53,276 nt of DNA from Acidobacteriaceae bacterium (GTDB taxonomy: Bacteria > Acidobacteriota > Terriglobia > Terriglobales > Acidobacteriaceae), in the NCBI GenBank assembly GCA_003152695.1, contig PMAT01000119.1:4222-57497 (forward strand), written 5' to 3'. Position numbers and translations under genes: made by a program. How positions within the stretch are numbered: the stretch's first letter is position 1; every line of letters starts with the position of its first letter. Shown piece by piece: positions 27,101 to 34,580 of this stretch. Below the pieces are notes generated by a model. It did not search any database, was not told the DNA's origin, and saw only the letters and a list, made by a program, of their open reading frames with translations.

Positions 27101-27477
27101 AGGCCGCCTCACCTTCCGCTGGGCTACACGGCGAGGAGATCGCGGACTCAATTACACGTACTCTTACACGAGATCTCGTCCAGCACTTTCGAAGTTCGCT
27201 CGTGCCGGAGTTCTCGGTCTTTGGACTCAGCCATTCTGACGGACACCTCGATGCCTGTGCTGGAGTCGCAGACGCGGTTGCGTTAAACAGTTCTGGAAAT
27301 CCCGACTTTGTTTTCGACTGGAAGAGCACTGTATCGCCTACTCCGGATGATATGCAAAAGCACGCTGCGCAACTCCGTATCTATCTTGATCGGCTCAATG
27401 TCGAAAAGGGCGCGCTCGTCTATATGACGACCGGACAGGTGGTCGAAGTCACACGGGCCACAGCAGCGGGGGCATGA
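24148..27477 (+). CDS. AddA-like UvrD-family helicase-nuclease
   Basis: The 1109-residue product is an SF1 helicase with a C-terminal RecB-type nuclease. Motifs in order: Walker A GAGTGKT (25-31), motif Ia ITFTELAASEL, motif II LVDEFQDTDPIQ (about 387), motif III FLVGDPKQSIYRFRRAD (about 427), motif V SIHSAKGLEWPVVV (about 765), motif VI KRLWYVLCTRAR (about 830), then a PD-(D/E)XK core with GVADAVALNSSGNPDFVFDWKS (about 1038-1060). The start ATG overlaps the AddB-like stop (TAATG), so the two are made together. AddAB/RecBCD enzymes degrade linear phage DNA and load recombinase; this accessory pair with SbcCD suggests an alternative end-resection or defence machine. Confidence 0.85.
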   Translation: MALQDSSFRRRALTEHGSTLLIEAGAGTGKTALMAGRVVLLLASGIPPRSIAAITFTELAASELLLRVTEYAKLLAAGIVPEPLLDALPDGLSPEQTQHLAEGGSLLDELTCTTIHGFCQRLIKPYPVECSMDPGATVMDEADTQLAYEFEFNAWLRQRLNTDSLEDPLALAVVKCGDAAIGLLRDLAEIRRRWRGTVTEVPPVPSAAVQELLTAIDQYIGYYDSCAIDEPEKVGLCATEFAALRKYYSSGLAFDKPLLRVWNVSQPPRVSAMYAGQAAFKELKGATKFRGAGKKLGKSQAECDKIYGELEKRYARVGEALTKVVDGCAEHILAQLIAGVGDFDERYSQYKRSAALIDFDDMLYVARDLLRSNLAVREDLRRRYTHVLVDEFQDTDPIQCEILFHLCGGDCGGASWIDQPLRPGALFLVGDPKQSIYRFRRADIVTYQRVRERVQAGGGAVVPVTANFRSRPQVLEFVNSRFASPLANLGFAALQATVGDAAGALHVSKLDVTPCEEAKDSADKRRLREARAVAELCTSVVGRLTIRTRTGERTCQFGDIALLAPSSTKLWIYERALEELGVPIATQAGKGLFLRQEIQDLIAVARVLSSSRDTLALGAVLRGPLVGLTEEELLDIVEALPRDSKGNFSRVTLFTPCDQVCNAVAREALGILQGLARRAYNTAPYDILSAAIDELRVRPLLVQRHARYAERALSNIDQFLEMARPFGTRGLRSFAQFVTQRWRDNERVPEGRGDAALDAIPLVSIHSAKGLEWPVVVAVNMVTEAGGERASVLYDAQRNAICARLPGLEPSSFTAVKQAEEAQQAEERKRLWYVLCTRARDFLFLPHHTNLDSRCWFNEVELNIPSLPTYAVAGSTPAATLTAAAVTNEQDAAAFIAEAGRVVAATRDIRWLTPSSAEPDESAIRQPMPEMLELVEGTTEVRGSAARGRILHKLMEEVLNGLTADTRETLAARAAELVQQLGPVEAASPSAGLHGEEIADSITRTLTRDLVQHFRSSLVPEFSVFGLSHSDGHLDACAGVADAVALNSSGNPDFVFDWKSTVSPTPDDMQKHAAQLRIYLDRLNVEKGALVYMTTGQVVEVTRATAAGA

Positions 27478-27569
27478 GTTCGGGATGTGTGTGACCCCGC
27501 CCGACTCCTAAGCGGAACCCAACCGGTACAATGGGCTCGCGTGATCCAGCTTCTCTGGAAGGAGGTACT

Positions 27570-28050
27570 GTGGGCATAGCTTTTATTCACACGGCCGATT
27601 GGAAGAGTGTTTGGCAATGTTGGTGCGGACGCCGGCGTCCTGCTACGCAGGCAAAGAATAGAGACTGTGCAGCGCATTGCTGAACTGGCCACTGAGCGTC
27701 GAGTAGATGGGGTGCTGGTCGCGGGTGATGTGATTGCCGGCAAGATCGCAGCAGAGGAATATGAGCGCCTGCTGAACATCGCGTCGCGCCGGATGTACGG
27801 GCGGCCGTTGCGCCGGGAAAAGGGTGCTGCTGGACAACTGCTCGCGGATATAGCTGCCCGTGGAGTCATCGACTTGGCCTTGGTGACAGAACTTCAACTC
27901 GTTTGGGACCTGCGAAACCGGGTTGTCCATCCGGATAACCAGCCCGTGACGCCCGAAGAAGTGGAGCGGATGGTGGAGACGGTGGAACGGGTTTGCCGAC
28001 CGTGGGGAAGCTCCACCGAGCGGTTCAGGGTTGCGAAGCCCTCCAAGTGA
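27570..28050 (+). pseudogene. Chimeric scar: MRE11-like N-terminus fused to another gene's tail
   Basis: A textbook Shine-Dalgarno (AAGGAGG, 27559-27565) precedes GTG 27570, which starts GIAFIHTADWK, the first motif of an MRE11/SbcD-like nuclease. After TGG-AAG the frame shifts by +1: the sense continues as VFGNVGADAG...VLVAGDV (27607-27735), so part of the usual QIG segment is deleted. From about 27736 the sequence changes to unrelated protein ending in LVWDLRNRVVHPDNQPVTPEE, which resembles tails of small helical proteins of unknown function. The nuclease core and capping domain are missing. It is read as a deletion fusion of two genes, not a working protein. Confidence 0.6.
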
Positions 28051-28239
28051 CTGCAGCGCCTTTTTCGAAGCTGGACTTGGTTCGGTGCCGGTGATTGCCA
28101 ATGGGGTGGTGACGGCGTTGTCTTCGGTGTCAGACGCCTTCTGTGGAACGACGGTGGCTCTGATGGTATCGCCCTCAACAAGGGAGATGGTCAACAGCAG
28201 CCTTCGTTTGCTTAGCAATGGCATCAGTTCTGAAAACAT
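28036..28239 (-). pseudogene. 5' fragment of PRTRC system protein E
   Basis: On the minus strand from ATG 28239, preceded by GGAGGAAAACC, the protein begins MFSELMPLLSKRRLLLTISL and continues with IRATVVPQ and AVTTPLAITGT, matching my recollection of PRTRC protein E N-termini. PRTRC cassettes (ParB- and ThiF-related) are carried by plasmids and integrative elements. After about 67 residues the sequence becomes the antisense of the neighbouring + strand tail, so the gene is truncated at a junction near 28040. No other PRTRC gene was seen. Confidence 0.5.
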
Positions 28240-29087
28240 GGTTTTCCTCCGTGTGTGATCGTGGACGAGATTCAAATGAACGTAGGGATAAAAGGCGGAG
28301 ATGCATTCCGCCCGGCCATGATTAGGTGCGGAATACCGAGCAATATGCGACGTTAAAACACGCTAGAAGTGGCAAGGCCCGCGCTCATCGCATGAAACAT
28401 GGCTTCCTGCACTGATGACCGCTCAGTGATCTCGCCCGCCGACCCGCGTGAACCCTGGGGCTGAGGCTGCAGAGTGTGCCGAATGTTTGCCGCGAAATGG
28501 TGTCAACCGACTGATCTCGGCAAGACATGGGATTCGACCTTGGCCGGCCCAAAAGGGTGCCTGCAGCAGCCGCCATGCCGACGCCTTTTGAGACGGCCTG
28601 ACACTCGACTTTCTCGTGGTCTGCAGTCCAAAAGGCTCGCCGTCGCGCCCAACGTAACATACTGATTACAAAACCCCACAATCCATGGTTCATCACGTCT
28701 CAAAAGGTATGGGTTGTGAGATGCCTCGTTTTAGTTGAGAACACGGCGGTGTTGAGGCTTATTCATACCGCTTCCCGATCTTCAGGAGGGGCACTCACAC
28801 CTCACACGCCCAACCGCCGTGCCACGCTAAAAGCCGCGCACCATCAATAGAGCGCCCTCCCCGCTGCCATTCGTCGCCCCGCACCATGACGAGTGATGCT
28901 CGTCACAGTACCTGCCCCTGCTTCGGCTTCACACTGACAGTTCCAGATCGGGCGACGCTCATGCTTTAGGCCTGACTGTATGAGAGATTAGACTGGGAGA
29001 CGATAATCCATCTCCCTTGGATTCCTGGGAAGGATTTGCTTCAGCCGCAAGCTAGGAATCGAATGGAGAGAGTGGAGAAAAGTTATC
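28240..29087. other. 848-nt gene-poor junction between the two island modules
   Basis: No convincing gene is present on either strand; short frames are low in protein character. It separates the nuclease cluster from the BREX-like operon and presumably includes the promoter of the latter. The PRTRC fragment at its left edge suggests that it is a deletion or recombination junction. Confidence 0.4.
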
Positions 29088-29915
29088 GTGCCTAGAGAAC
29101 GAATCGATACTACATTTCACGAGACCTTTGCGCTGAATATTCCATCTGTGGCATCAGTGCTACGGGTGTCTGATGAACATGAAGGTGATGTGACTGCCGA
29201 GATAATTAGAGCTGAGACGAATCTCGGACCTAACTATGTGAAGGCAATGCCTCGGTACGCCCGAGGATGTGGGCTTCTCGATTTAGGCACCTATCGGCTG
29301 ACTCCCTTCGCTCGTGCCGCGCTCGACAAAGACCCGAACCTCATGAGCGTTGAGACCCTATGGCTCATGCATTACCATTTGAGCGCGCCACACGGTCCGG
29401 GTCCTCGGTTTTGGAACGAATTGATAACTAATACGGTCCGGATCGGTCAACCGCTCGGACGATCAGACGTGTCTGAAGCTATCGGTAAATATCTTCAAGA
29501 GAAAACTCGCAAGACACTTAGCCGCCGGGCACTCGAGAGTACGGCCACGGCATTTCTCGGAACCTACGCCAAGTCCGATGCGCTAGGCAAGCTCGGGCTC
29601 GTCGAGCTGGCCGAGGAATCCCAAGGCTTGTATGATGTCAGGCAGCCCGACGCGCCGCCCCTCTGGGTCGTAGCATATGCGCTCGCCGATTACTGGGAAG
29701 CTTTGAGCCAAGGCGCCTCGGAGTTGCTATTGAAAGACCTCGGCCGGCAGGACGGATTTGCAGGACTGTTCTTTATGGGCCCTGGAATGCTTGGTACTTT
29801 CCTGTCCGAGCTCCAGTCAGCGGGTGTCGTTAATATTAAACGCGACGCACCGCCATTCGTTGTGACTAGATTGTGGCGAGATACTCAGGAACTTAGGGCT
29901 CGTCTATATGCCTGA
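29088..29915 (+). CDS. Divergent DUF4007 (SspB-like) protein, first gene of BREX-like operon
   Basis: This 275-residue protein parallels the DUF4007 protein at 44021-44962: FHETFALN (10-17) against SGHETFILR, LGPNYVKAMPRYARGCGLL (46-64) against LGVGKNMVRSIRHW, LTPFARA, and DPNLMSVETLWLMHYHLS against DPFLEDTNSIWLLHWQ. These are the winged-helix hallmarks of DUF4007, the domain of SspB in DNA phosphorothioation systems. Compared with the second copy it lacks the Ser-Gly before HETF. The GTG start at 29088 has GGAG 10 nt upstream. Its stop overlaps the next gene by 8 nt. It may serve as the DNA- or phosphorothioate-recognition part of the effector operon; that role is inference. Confidence 0.7.
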   Translation: MPRERIDTTFHETFALNIPSVASVLRVSDEHEGDVTAEIIRAETNLGPNYVKAMPRYARGCGLLDLGTYRLTPFARAALDKDPNLMSVETLWLMHYHLSAPHGPGPRFWNELITNTVRIGQPLGRSDVSEAIGKYLQEKTRKTLSRRALESTATAFLGTYAKSDALGKLGLVELAEESQGLYDVRQPDAPPLWVVAYALADYWEALSQGASELLLKDLGRQDGFAGLFFMGPGMLGTFLSELQSAGVVNIKRDAPPFVVTRLWRDTQELRARLYA

Positions 29916-30381
29916 ACCAAGTCCGCAAGTACTTGTCGAACTCCTTGCGCGAAATGAATTGCGAATCCGCACAGGCGTCTTGGAGCTTCCGGTCGGAATT
30001 CTCGGGAAGGAATGCGATCTAGCAGTCAGTCTCGGTGTAGGATACTGTGACCTTTGCACCTGGAAGATCGACGGAACGCCCGCTGAACGCACTCGCCTGG
30101 GGCTTAGCTGGGAGATGATAGCTCAAGATCTCGTCAGCTTGCTTTCGGATCTGTCGCTGCCCGGGTATTGTGTGTGGGTTTCGAGTGTCGATGTACTGCT
30201 CGCGGGTATACCGTTCGACGATCGCCGGCGTTTTTGGGAGTTCATGAGGAGTACTTTCCGTCAGCCTCGAGGACTCCTCCTTTCAATGCCATTGGGGGCC
30301 GCCCATCTACTGCCCGATGATGAGCGCGCTCTATGGATTGAGTACGGCCGACTTTCGGTTTGGACAAAGTGCAACAGCTAA
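29908..30381 (+). CDS. Small BREX-associated protein, BrxF-like, degenerate P-loop
   Basis: This 157-residue protein overlaps its neighbour by 8 nt and precedes the large ATPase by 18 nt. The middle and end (SLGVGYCDLCTWKI, then DVLLAGIPFDDRRRFWEFM, then RGLLLSMPLGAAHLLP) have the spacing of small BrxF-type P-loop proteins: a Walker B-like strand before a helix and a final strand. However, the site where a Walker A should stand reads GILGKECD, without the GK[ST] end. It may be a non-hydrolysing adaptor for the BrxC-like ATPase. I cannot assign it to a named family with certainty. Confidence 0.55.
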   Translation: MPEPSPQVLVELLARNELRIRTGVLELPVGILGKECDLAVSLGVGYCDLCTWKIDGTPAERTRLGLSWEMIAQDLVSLLSDLSLPGYCVWVSSVDVLLAGIPFDDRRRFWEFMRSTFRQPRGLLLSMPLGAAHLLPDDERALWIEYGRLSVWTKCNS

Positions 30382-30399
30382 TTGTGATAGAGAATCAAA

Positions 30400-33300
30400 A
30401 TGACCCCACGGAATCCACAGAACACCTTGACACCGCTGATCGAAGACGTCGTTAGCGCAAGCTCAAGCGCTAAATTTCGTAACGATGTTCAACTGGCTCA
30501 GTACCACAGTGAGCACAATCTTGAACTGGCAGAAGACTTCATTTTTACACGGAAGGCAGCCGCCGGTCGCAAGTCCTCCATCGAGCTCTTGAAGCATACG
30601 TGCGAGGCGTTCATGCCTGGTGCTCCACCAAATCGCTTCGTTTTCATAGCCACTTATGGTCACGGGAAGAGTCACTTCGCTGTGGCAATGGCCAACTATT
30701 TCGGAAAGGCACTCAACTCGCCGGAATTGGAGGGGGTTCTGGCGAGTATCAAGCACGCTCTCCAGGATGCTCCTCTTTATGGTTTTTTTGATGACTTCAA
30801 GCGCAACAAAAAGCCCTTCCTGATCTTAATTCTTCGAGGCGATGAGCCAAGCGATTTGCAGACGAAATTTTTTCGGGCCGTGGAAGATGCATTGCGGTTC
30901 GATTCTGAATCAGGTGAAATTAGAGCACCTTTTTGGTACTCAGATGCTGAACGTTTCGTGAAAGCCGTCAGGAATGACACGAATGAACGGCGCGCAAGCG
31001 CAAATGCGTTTCTCAGTCGGTATCAATTGGATCTCGATTTGCTACTTGACCGAATCACGGCTCAGGAAGCATCGACGTACGAAATCACGCGTGAATTGTG
31101 TGGACATTTGAATCAGTTCACGCCTGACTTTGGGACTGGTCTTAGCTTGAAGGAAGGAGTCGAATGGCTGGGAAAGAACCTAGTCGGAGAAGGAAAACCC
31201 TACGGTGGGGTCTTGATACTTTTTGACGAGTTTAGCTCGTTCGTTTGGGATTACGCCCTCAGTATTCGGCACCGGCCAGGTGCCCCGCTCCAAGATCTCT
31301 TGAACGGCGTGGAATCGATGCGTGGCAGAGTTGCGTTTGTTGCGTTCGCGCAGCGAGACCCTGAAATTGTAGCAAAGAGTCTCCTAGGCGGGGATTCACT
31401 GCAAAGCCTTATAACGCAATTGAATCGGTTACCCAGGCCTCAGCATTACCAAATGCATTCGTCGCTTGAGGAGGTGCTGGACGCATATCTTAAACAAAAT
31501 GACGACGCATGGAAGAAGCTTTTGGCGAATCCCAGCTTCAGCAGTGCCATCGGCCAGGCAAATGATCTATGCTTCGACATTTTTTCGACAAGATATGTGG
31601 AAGTCCTCGAATGGGATATCGAGCATTTCCAGGAGGTTGTTACGCAAGGTTGTTTTCCTCTGCACCCGGCGGCGACAGCCTTGCTGTCTAGTGTGGAGCT
31701 TGAGACAACTAATAATCCTCGATCCGTACTAGGGTTTGTATTGACACACCTTGATGCCATGCAGGGTGCGGACGCATGGGACCACGACGGACCTAATTGG
31801 GTCTTTCCTATTACGCTCACCGACTATTTCAGGGAGATGCTAGGTGAAAAGAGCTGGGGAGATTTCAGTGACGGATTGGGTCAGGCCGGCGGACCAGACG
31901 CTCCACCGGATCAGCTAGCCGTTCTAAAAGCAATGTTGCTCCAAACAGCCGGCAAGGTGGCTACTAAGGGGGCCTATAGTCGCGTTGTCGCGCATTTTGC
32001 CGGGCTGCCCCTAGAAAGCGCGAACAAGGAACTTCGCGCGCTCGCGGCAAGTGGAGTGATTCGATATGATCCCCCCAACAGAATTTACACGTTTTGGCCT
32101 GCTGGGAGAGGCGCTAACAAAGTCGATCAGGTCTTATCGGAAAAACTACGTGGTCGTACCCTCGATGGCTCAATAATCGATGCAGTGATGCAGCCGTTGC
32201 GATCGGAAGGGCTATTCGACAGCATATCGATAGCCATACCTTGGGGGCATCAAGATGACTGGCGGGCAGAACAAATCCTTGCTTCGCGCCACACGTTCAC
32301 ATTGGAAGGGCTTCAGAAATTAGCTGTCGACAAGATCCATTGGCGTGCAGATGGCGCGGAGCGGTCCCGAGGACTGGTAGTTTGGCTGATTGCTGACAGT
32401 CCGGAGGATGCGGCATGGCTTCGAGACAACGCGACCGACGTGTTGGCGAACGCGTTTCCAGGGCAAAATGTTCCGATCTTGGTCATGAAGCCTGAGACAG
32501 CGGAACCGGATTTTGCCAGGCAGCTCCTGCGTCTTTATGGACTTAGACTTTTTGCGAATAATGACGTTGCGGAGGTTGGCCACGAGCAGTACTCGGCCGT
32601 CCTGCAACTGACGACTGACTCTCTCAAGTCTGGATTTCGCATCCTCAAAGAAGAAGCGGAAATAGAAGTGCCTACGCCCTTCAAAGCTCGTATCAGTGCC
32701 GTCAGGCTTAGCGACGTAGAATCCGTTCTTGCTGAAGTATTTAAGATGGCCTATAGTCAGGGGCCAAGACGCTGGTTTACTCAGTACAAGTCCACCTCCA
32801 CTAGGTTGAGGAACGCAACCGCACGGGTTACTGCATATCTCCTAGGTAATGCCTTAGACACCCCAGAAATATTTGCTGCAGACAACGTCGCCAAGGAAGT
32901 CGCTCAGGAGCTTAAGTCTGAGTGGGGACTCCTGGCGGGTGATCTGCGGATTAAGCAACCACAAGTCATGTCACCTGTACGGGCCGCCTGGGACGTGTTG
33001 GAGCAGTACTTTCCTGCTGGTGGTGGGACCAAAAGGGCGAATGAGGTGGTATCGCGGTTATTGAATGTGCCATATGGATACGACTACAACACGCTGAGCT
33101 TAATGTTCGCAGCATGGCTCGGCTTCCATCGTCATGACTTAGAGGTAAGCCGGGACGGTAAGCTGCAGTCGATGAAGCTCATCGCTAATGATCTGAAGCC
33201 GAAAGAGTTCGTAGAAGCTGTCGCAAGTCTCTCCATTAAGAAGACCGACGCAGACGCGGTGCGAAACAAGGTTAGACAGTTGCTGGAGAGGGTTGACCGC

Positions 33301-34575
33301 GGCAGTTTTTCAAAGACAGAGGCTCAGGAAGCGTTGCATCTTTTCGCGGAAGCAATGGAACGCGATGACGTCGATCAAAAGGCAGCAATTGAAATCGCAT
33401 TCACCAAACTAAAACGAGCCTTCGAGTCAGCGGAACAATATGATCAGACAGCTGGCGAGATTGAGCGCCTCATCGATACACATAAGAACCTGGTAGATCT
33501 AGCGAAACTATTCGCGCGTTTCGCGACAATACAGATGCCAGAGAGTGTGAAGCCGGAGAAACTCGCCCCGGGGGCGCTTCGTGCCCGTTTACTTGAACGA
33601 ATACGGAATCTGACGGAGCAGCTATGCACTCAGTATATGCAACTGAGGGCGATAACCGATTGTAAACTCAACGAGCAGCAACTGAAAATCATTAAGCGAA
33701 CGTTGGAAGGAATACAACTTCCGGACTTGGTATCGGTCGTAGACTCGGCACTGATGACTTTAGAGGACGCAAGGAGCAACCTCGAGCGAAGGCAACGAGA
33801 TGAGACCTTCCTGGCGGTGTTGCAGTCGATCGATTTAAAAGGTGGAGTGACGCAACTCAATAAAGAGATAGCGACGATTGTGGGCATGGCTTTTTCTACA
33901 GAAGTCGCTAAGAAAATTGCCGCTGACAAATTGAATGCACTGCGCCGTGAGGTACAGAGGCTCGAAGACTTTCGAACTGGTATTCCGAAACGGTTAGCTG
34001 ATGCTCGAGACATACGCTCTGTGGAGGACGTACAGTCTGACATTCTACGTCATTTGAATTTGTTTGAAGACTCCGATGGGGCTGTCGAGCTGCAAGACTC
34101 TCTTGAGCGGTGCAAGCACCTGCGAGAGTTCTTCGAGACTGTTGAGGTACATCGGCGCAGCGTTGTTCGGACTCCTAGCGATGCGAGACATCTGATCGAA
34201 CAGTTACAGTCGCTTCCCCATGAGTATGCCTCACGGCTAAGCGCCGTACAGGAAACTGTCGTCTCGAAAGCCATAGCGGAGATCGAGGAACAAGTGGCTA
34301 AGCAATCAAACGCTGCCGTCGAATGGCTCAGTGAATGCGAGAAAGCACTTAATGAAGGCAAGAACCTAGATGAACTGGCTGGCAGACTGAAATTACCTCC
34401 CCCGTTTCTTCCAGAGGATAAGAATCTTCTTCTTACCGAATTGGCCAAAGAGGCTGGACGTCGGATCGATGATGACCAGGTCTTGCAGGTTGTGGTGCAC
34501 TTCAAGCTAATTACTGACGCTCCCAAGCGCATTGAATGCCTAGACCGCCTGAAGGCCCTGATCGACGAAGGCTGA
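30400..34575 (+). CDS. Large BrxC/PglY-like P-loop ATPase
   Basis: This 1391-residue ATPase has Walker A YGHGKSH (86-92) and Walker B LILFDEFSSF (272-281), followed by extended helical and coiled-coil regions to the C-terminus, the layout of BrxC/PglY ATPases of BREX. FVFIATYGHGKSHFAVAMANYF near the N-terminus is the characteristic entry. It is co-directional with pglZ, whose start is 5 nt after its stop. In BREX it is essential for defence and interacts with other Brx proteins; in the phosphorothioate-linked SspFGH variant a comparable ATPase is part of the effector. No methyltransferase accompanies it here. Confidence 0.85.
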   Translation: MTPRNPQNTLTPLIEDVVSASSSAKFRNDVQLAQYHSEHNLELAEDFIFTRKAAAGRKSSIELLKHTCEAFMPGAPPNRFVFIATYGHGKSHFAVAMANYFGKALNSPELEGVLASIKHALQDAPLYGFFDDFKRNKKPFLILILRGDEPSDLQTKFFRAVEDALRFDSESGEIRAPFWYSDAERFVKAVRNDTNERRASANAFLSRYQLDLDLLLDRITAQEASTYEITRELCGHLNQFTPDFGTGLSLKEGVEWLGKNLVGEGKPYGGVLILFDEFSSFVWDYALSIRHRPGAPLQDLLNGVESMRGRVAFVAFAQRDPEIVAKSLLGGDSLQSLITQLNRLPRPQHYQMHSSLEEVLDAYLKQNDDAWKKLLANPSFSSAIGQANDLCFDIFSTRYVEVLEWDIEHFQEVVTQGCFPLHPAATALLSSVELETTNNPRSVLGFVLTHLDAMQGADAWDHDGPNWVFPITLTDYFREMLGEKSWGDFSDGLGQAGGPDAPPDQLAVLKAMLLQTAGKVATKGAYSRVVAHFAGLPLESANKELRALAASGVIRYDPPNRIYTFWPAGRGANKVDQVLSEKLRGRTLDGSIIDAVMQPLRSEGLFDSISIAIPWGHQDDWRAEQILASRHTFTLEGLQKLAVDKIHWRADGAERSRGLVVWLIADSPEDAAWLRDNATDVLANAFPGQNVPILVMKPETAEPDFARQLLRLYGLRLFANNDVAEVGHEQYSAVLQLTTDSLKSGFRILKEEAEIEVPTPFKARISAVRLSDVESVLAEVFKMAYSQGPRRWFTQYKSTSTRLRNATARVTAYLLGNALDTPEIFAADNVAKEVAQELKSEWGLLAGDLRIKQPQVMSPVRAAWDVLEQYFPAGGGTKRANEVVSRLLNVPYGYDYNTLSLMFAAWLGFHRHDLEVSRDGKLQSMKLIANDLKPKEFVEAVASLSIKKTDADAVRNKVRQLLERVDRGSFSKTEAQEALHLFAEAMERDDVDQKAAIEIAFTKLKRAFESAEQYDQTAGEIERLIDTHKNLVDLAKLFARFATIQMPESVKPEKLAPGALRARLLERIRNLTEQLCTQYMQLRAITDCKLNEQQLKIIKRTLEGIQLPDLVSVVDSALMTLEDARSNLERRQRDETFLAVLQSIDLKGGVTQLNKEIATIVGMAFSTEVAKKIAADKLNALRREVQRLEDFRTGIPKRLADARDIRSVEDVQSDILRHLNLFEDSDGAVELQDSLERCKHLREFFETVEVHRRSVVRTPSDARHLIEQLQSLPHEYASRLSAVQETVVSKAIAEIEEQVAKQSNAAVEWLSECEKALNEGKNLDELAGRLKLPPPFLPEDKNLLLTELAKEAGRRIDDDQVLQVVVHFKLITDAPKRIECLDRLKALIDEG

Positions 34576-34580
34576 CCAAC

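Noticed and set aside
27643-28035. Continuation of the PRTRC E frame on the minus strand
   Set aside because: Beyond about residue 67 the frame is antisense to a more protein-like plus-strand sequence and loses PRTRC character.
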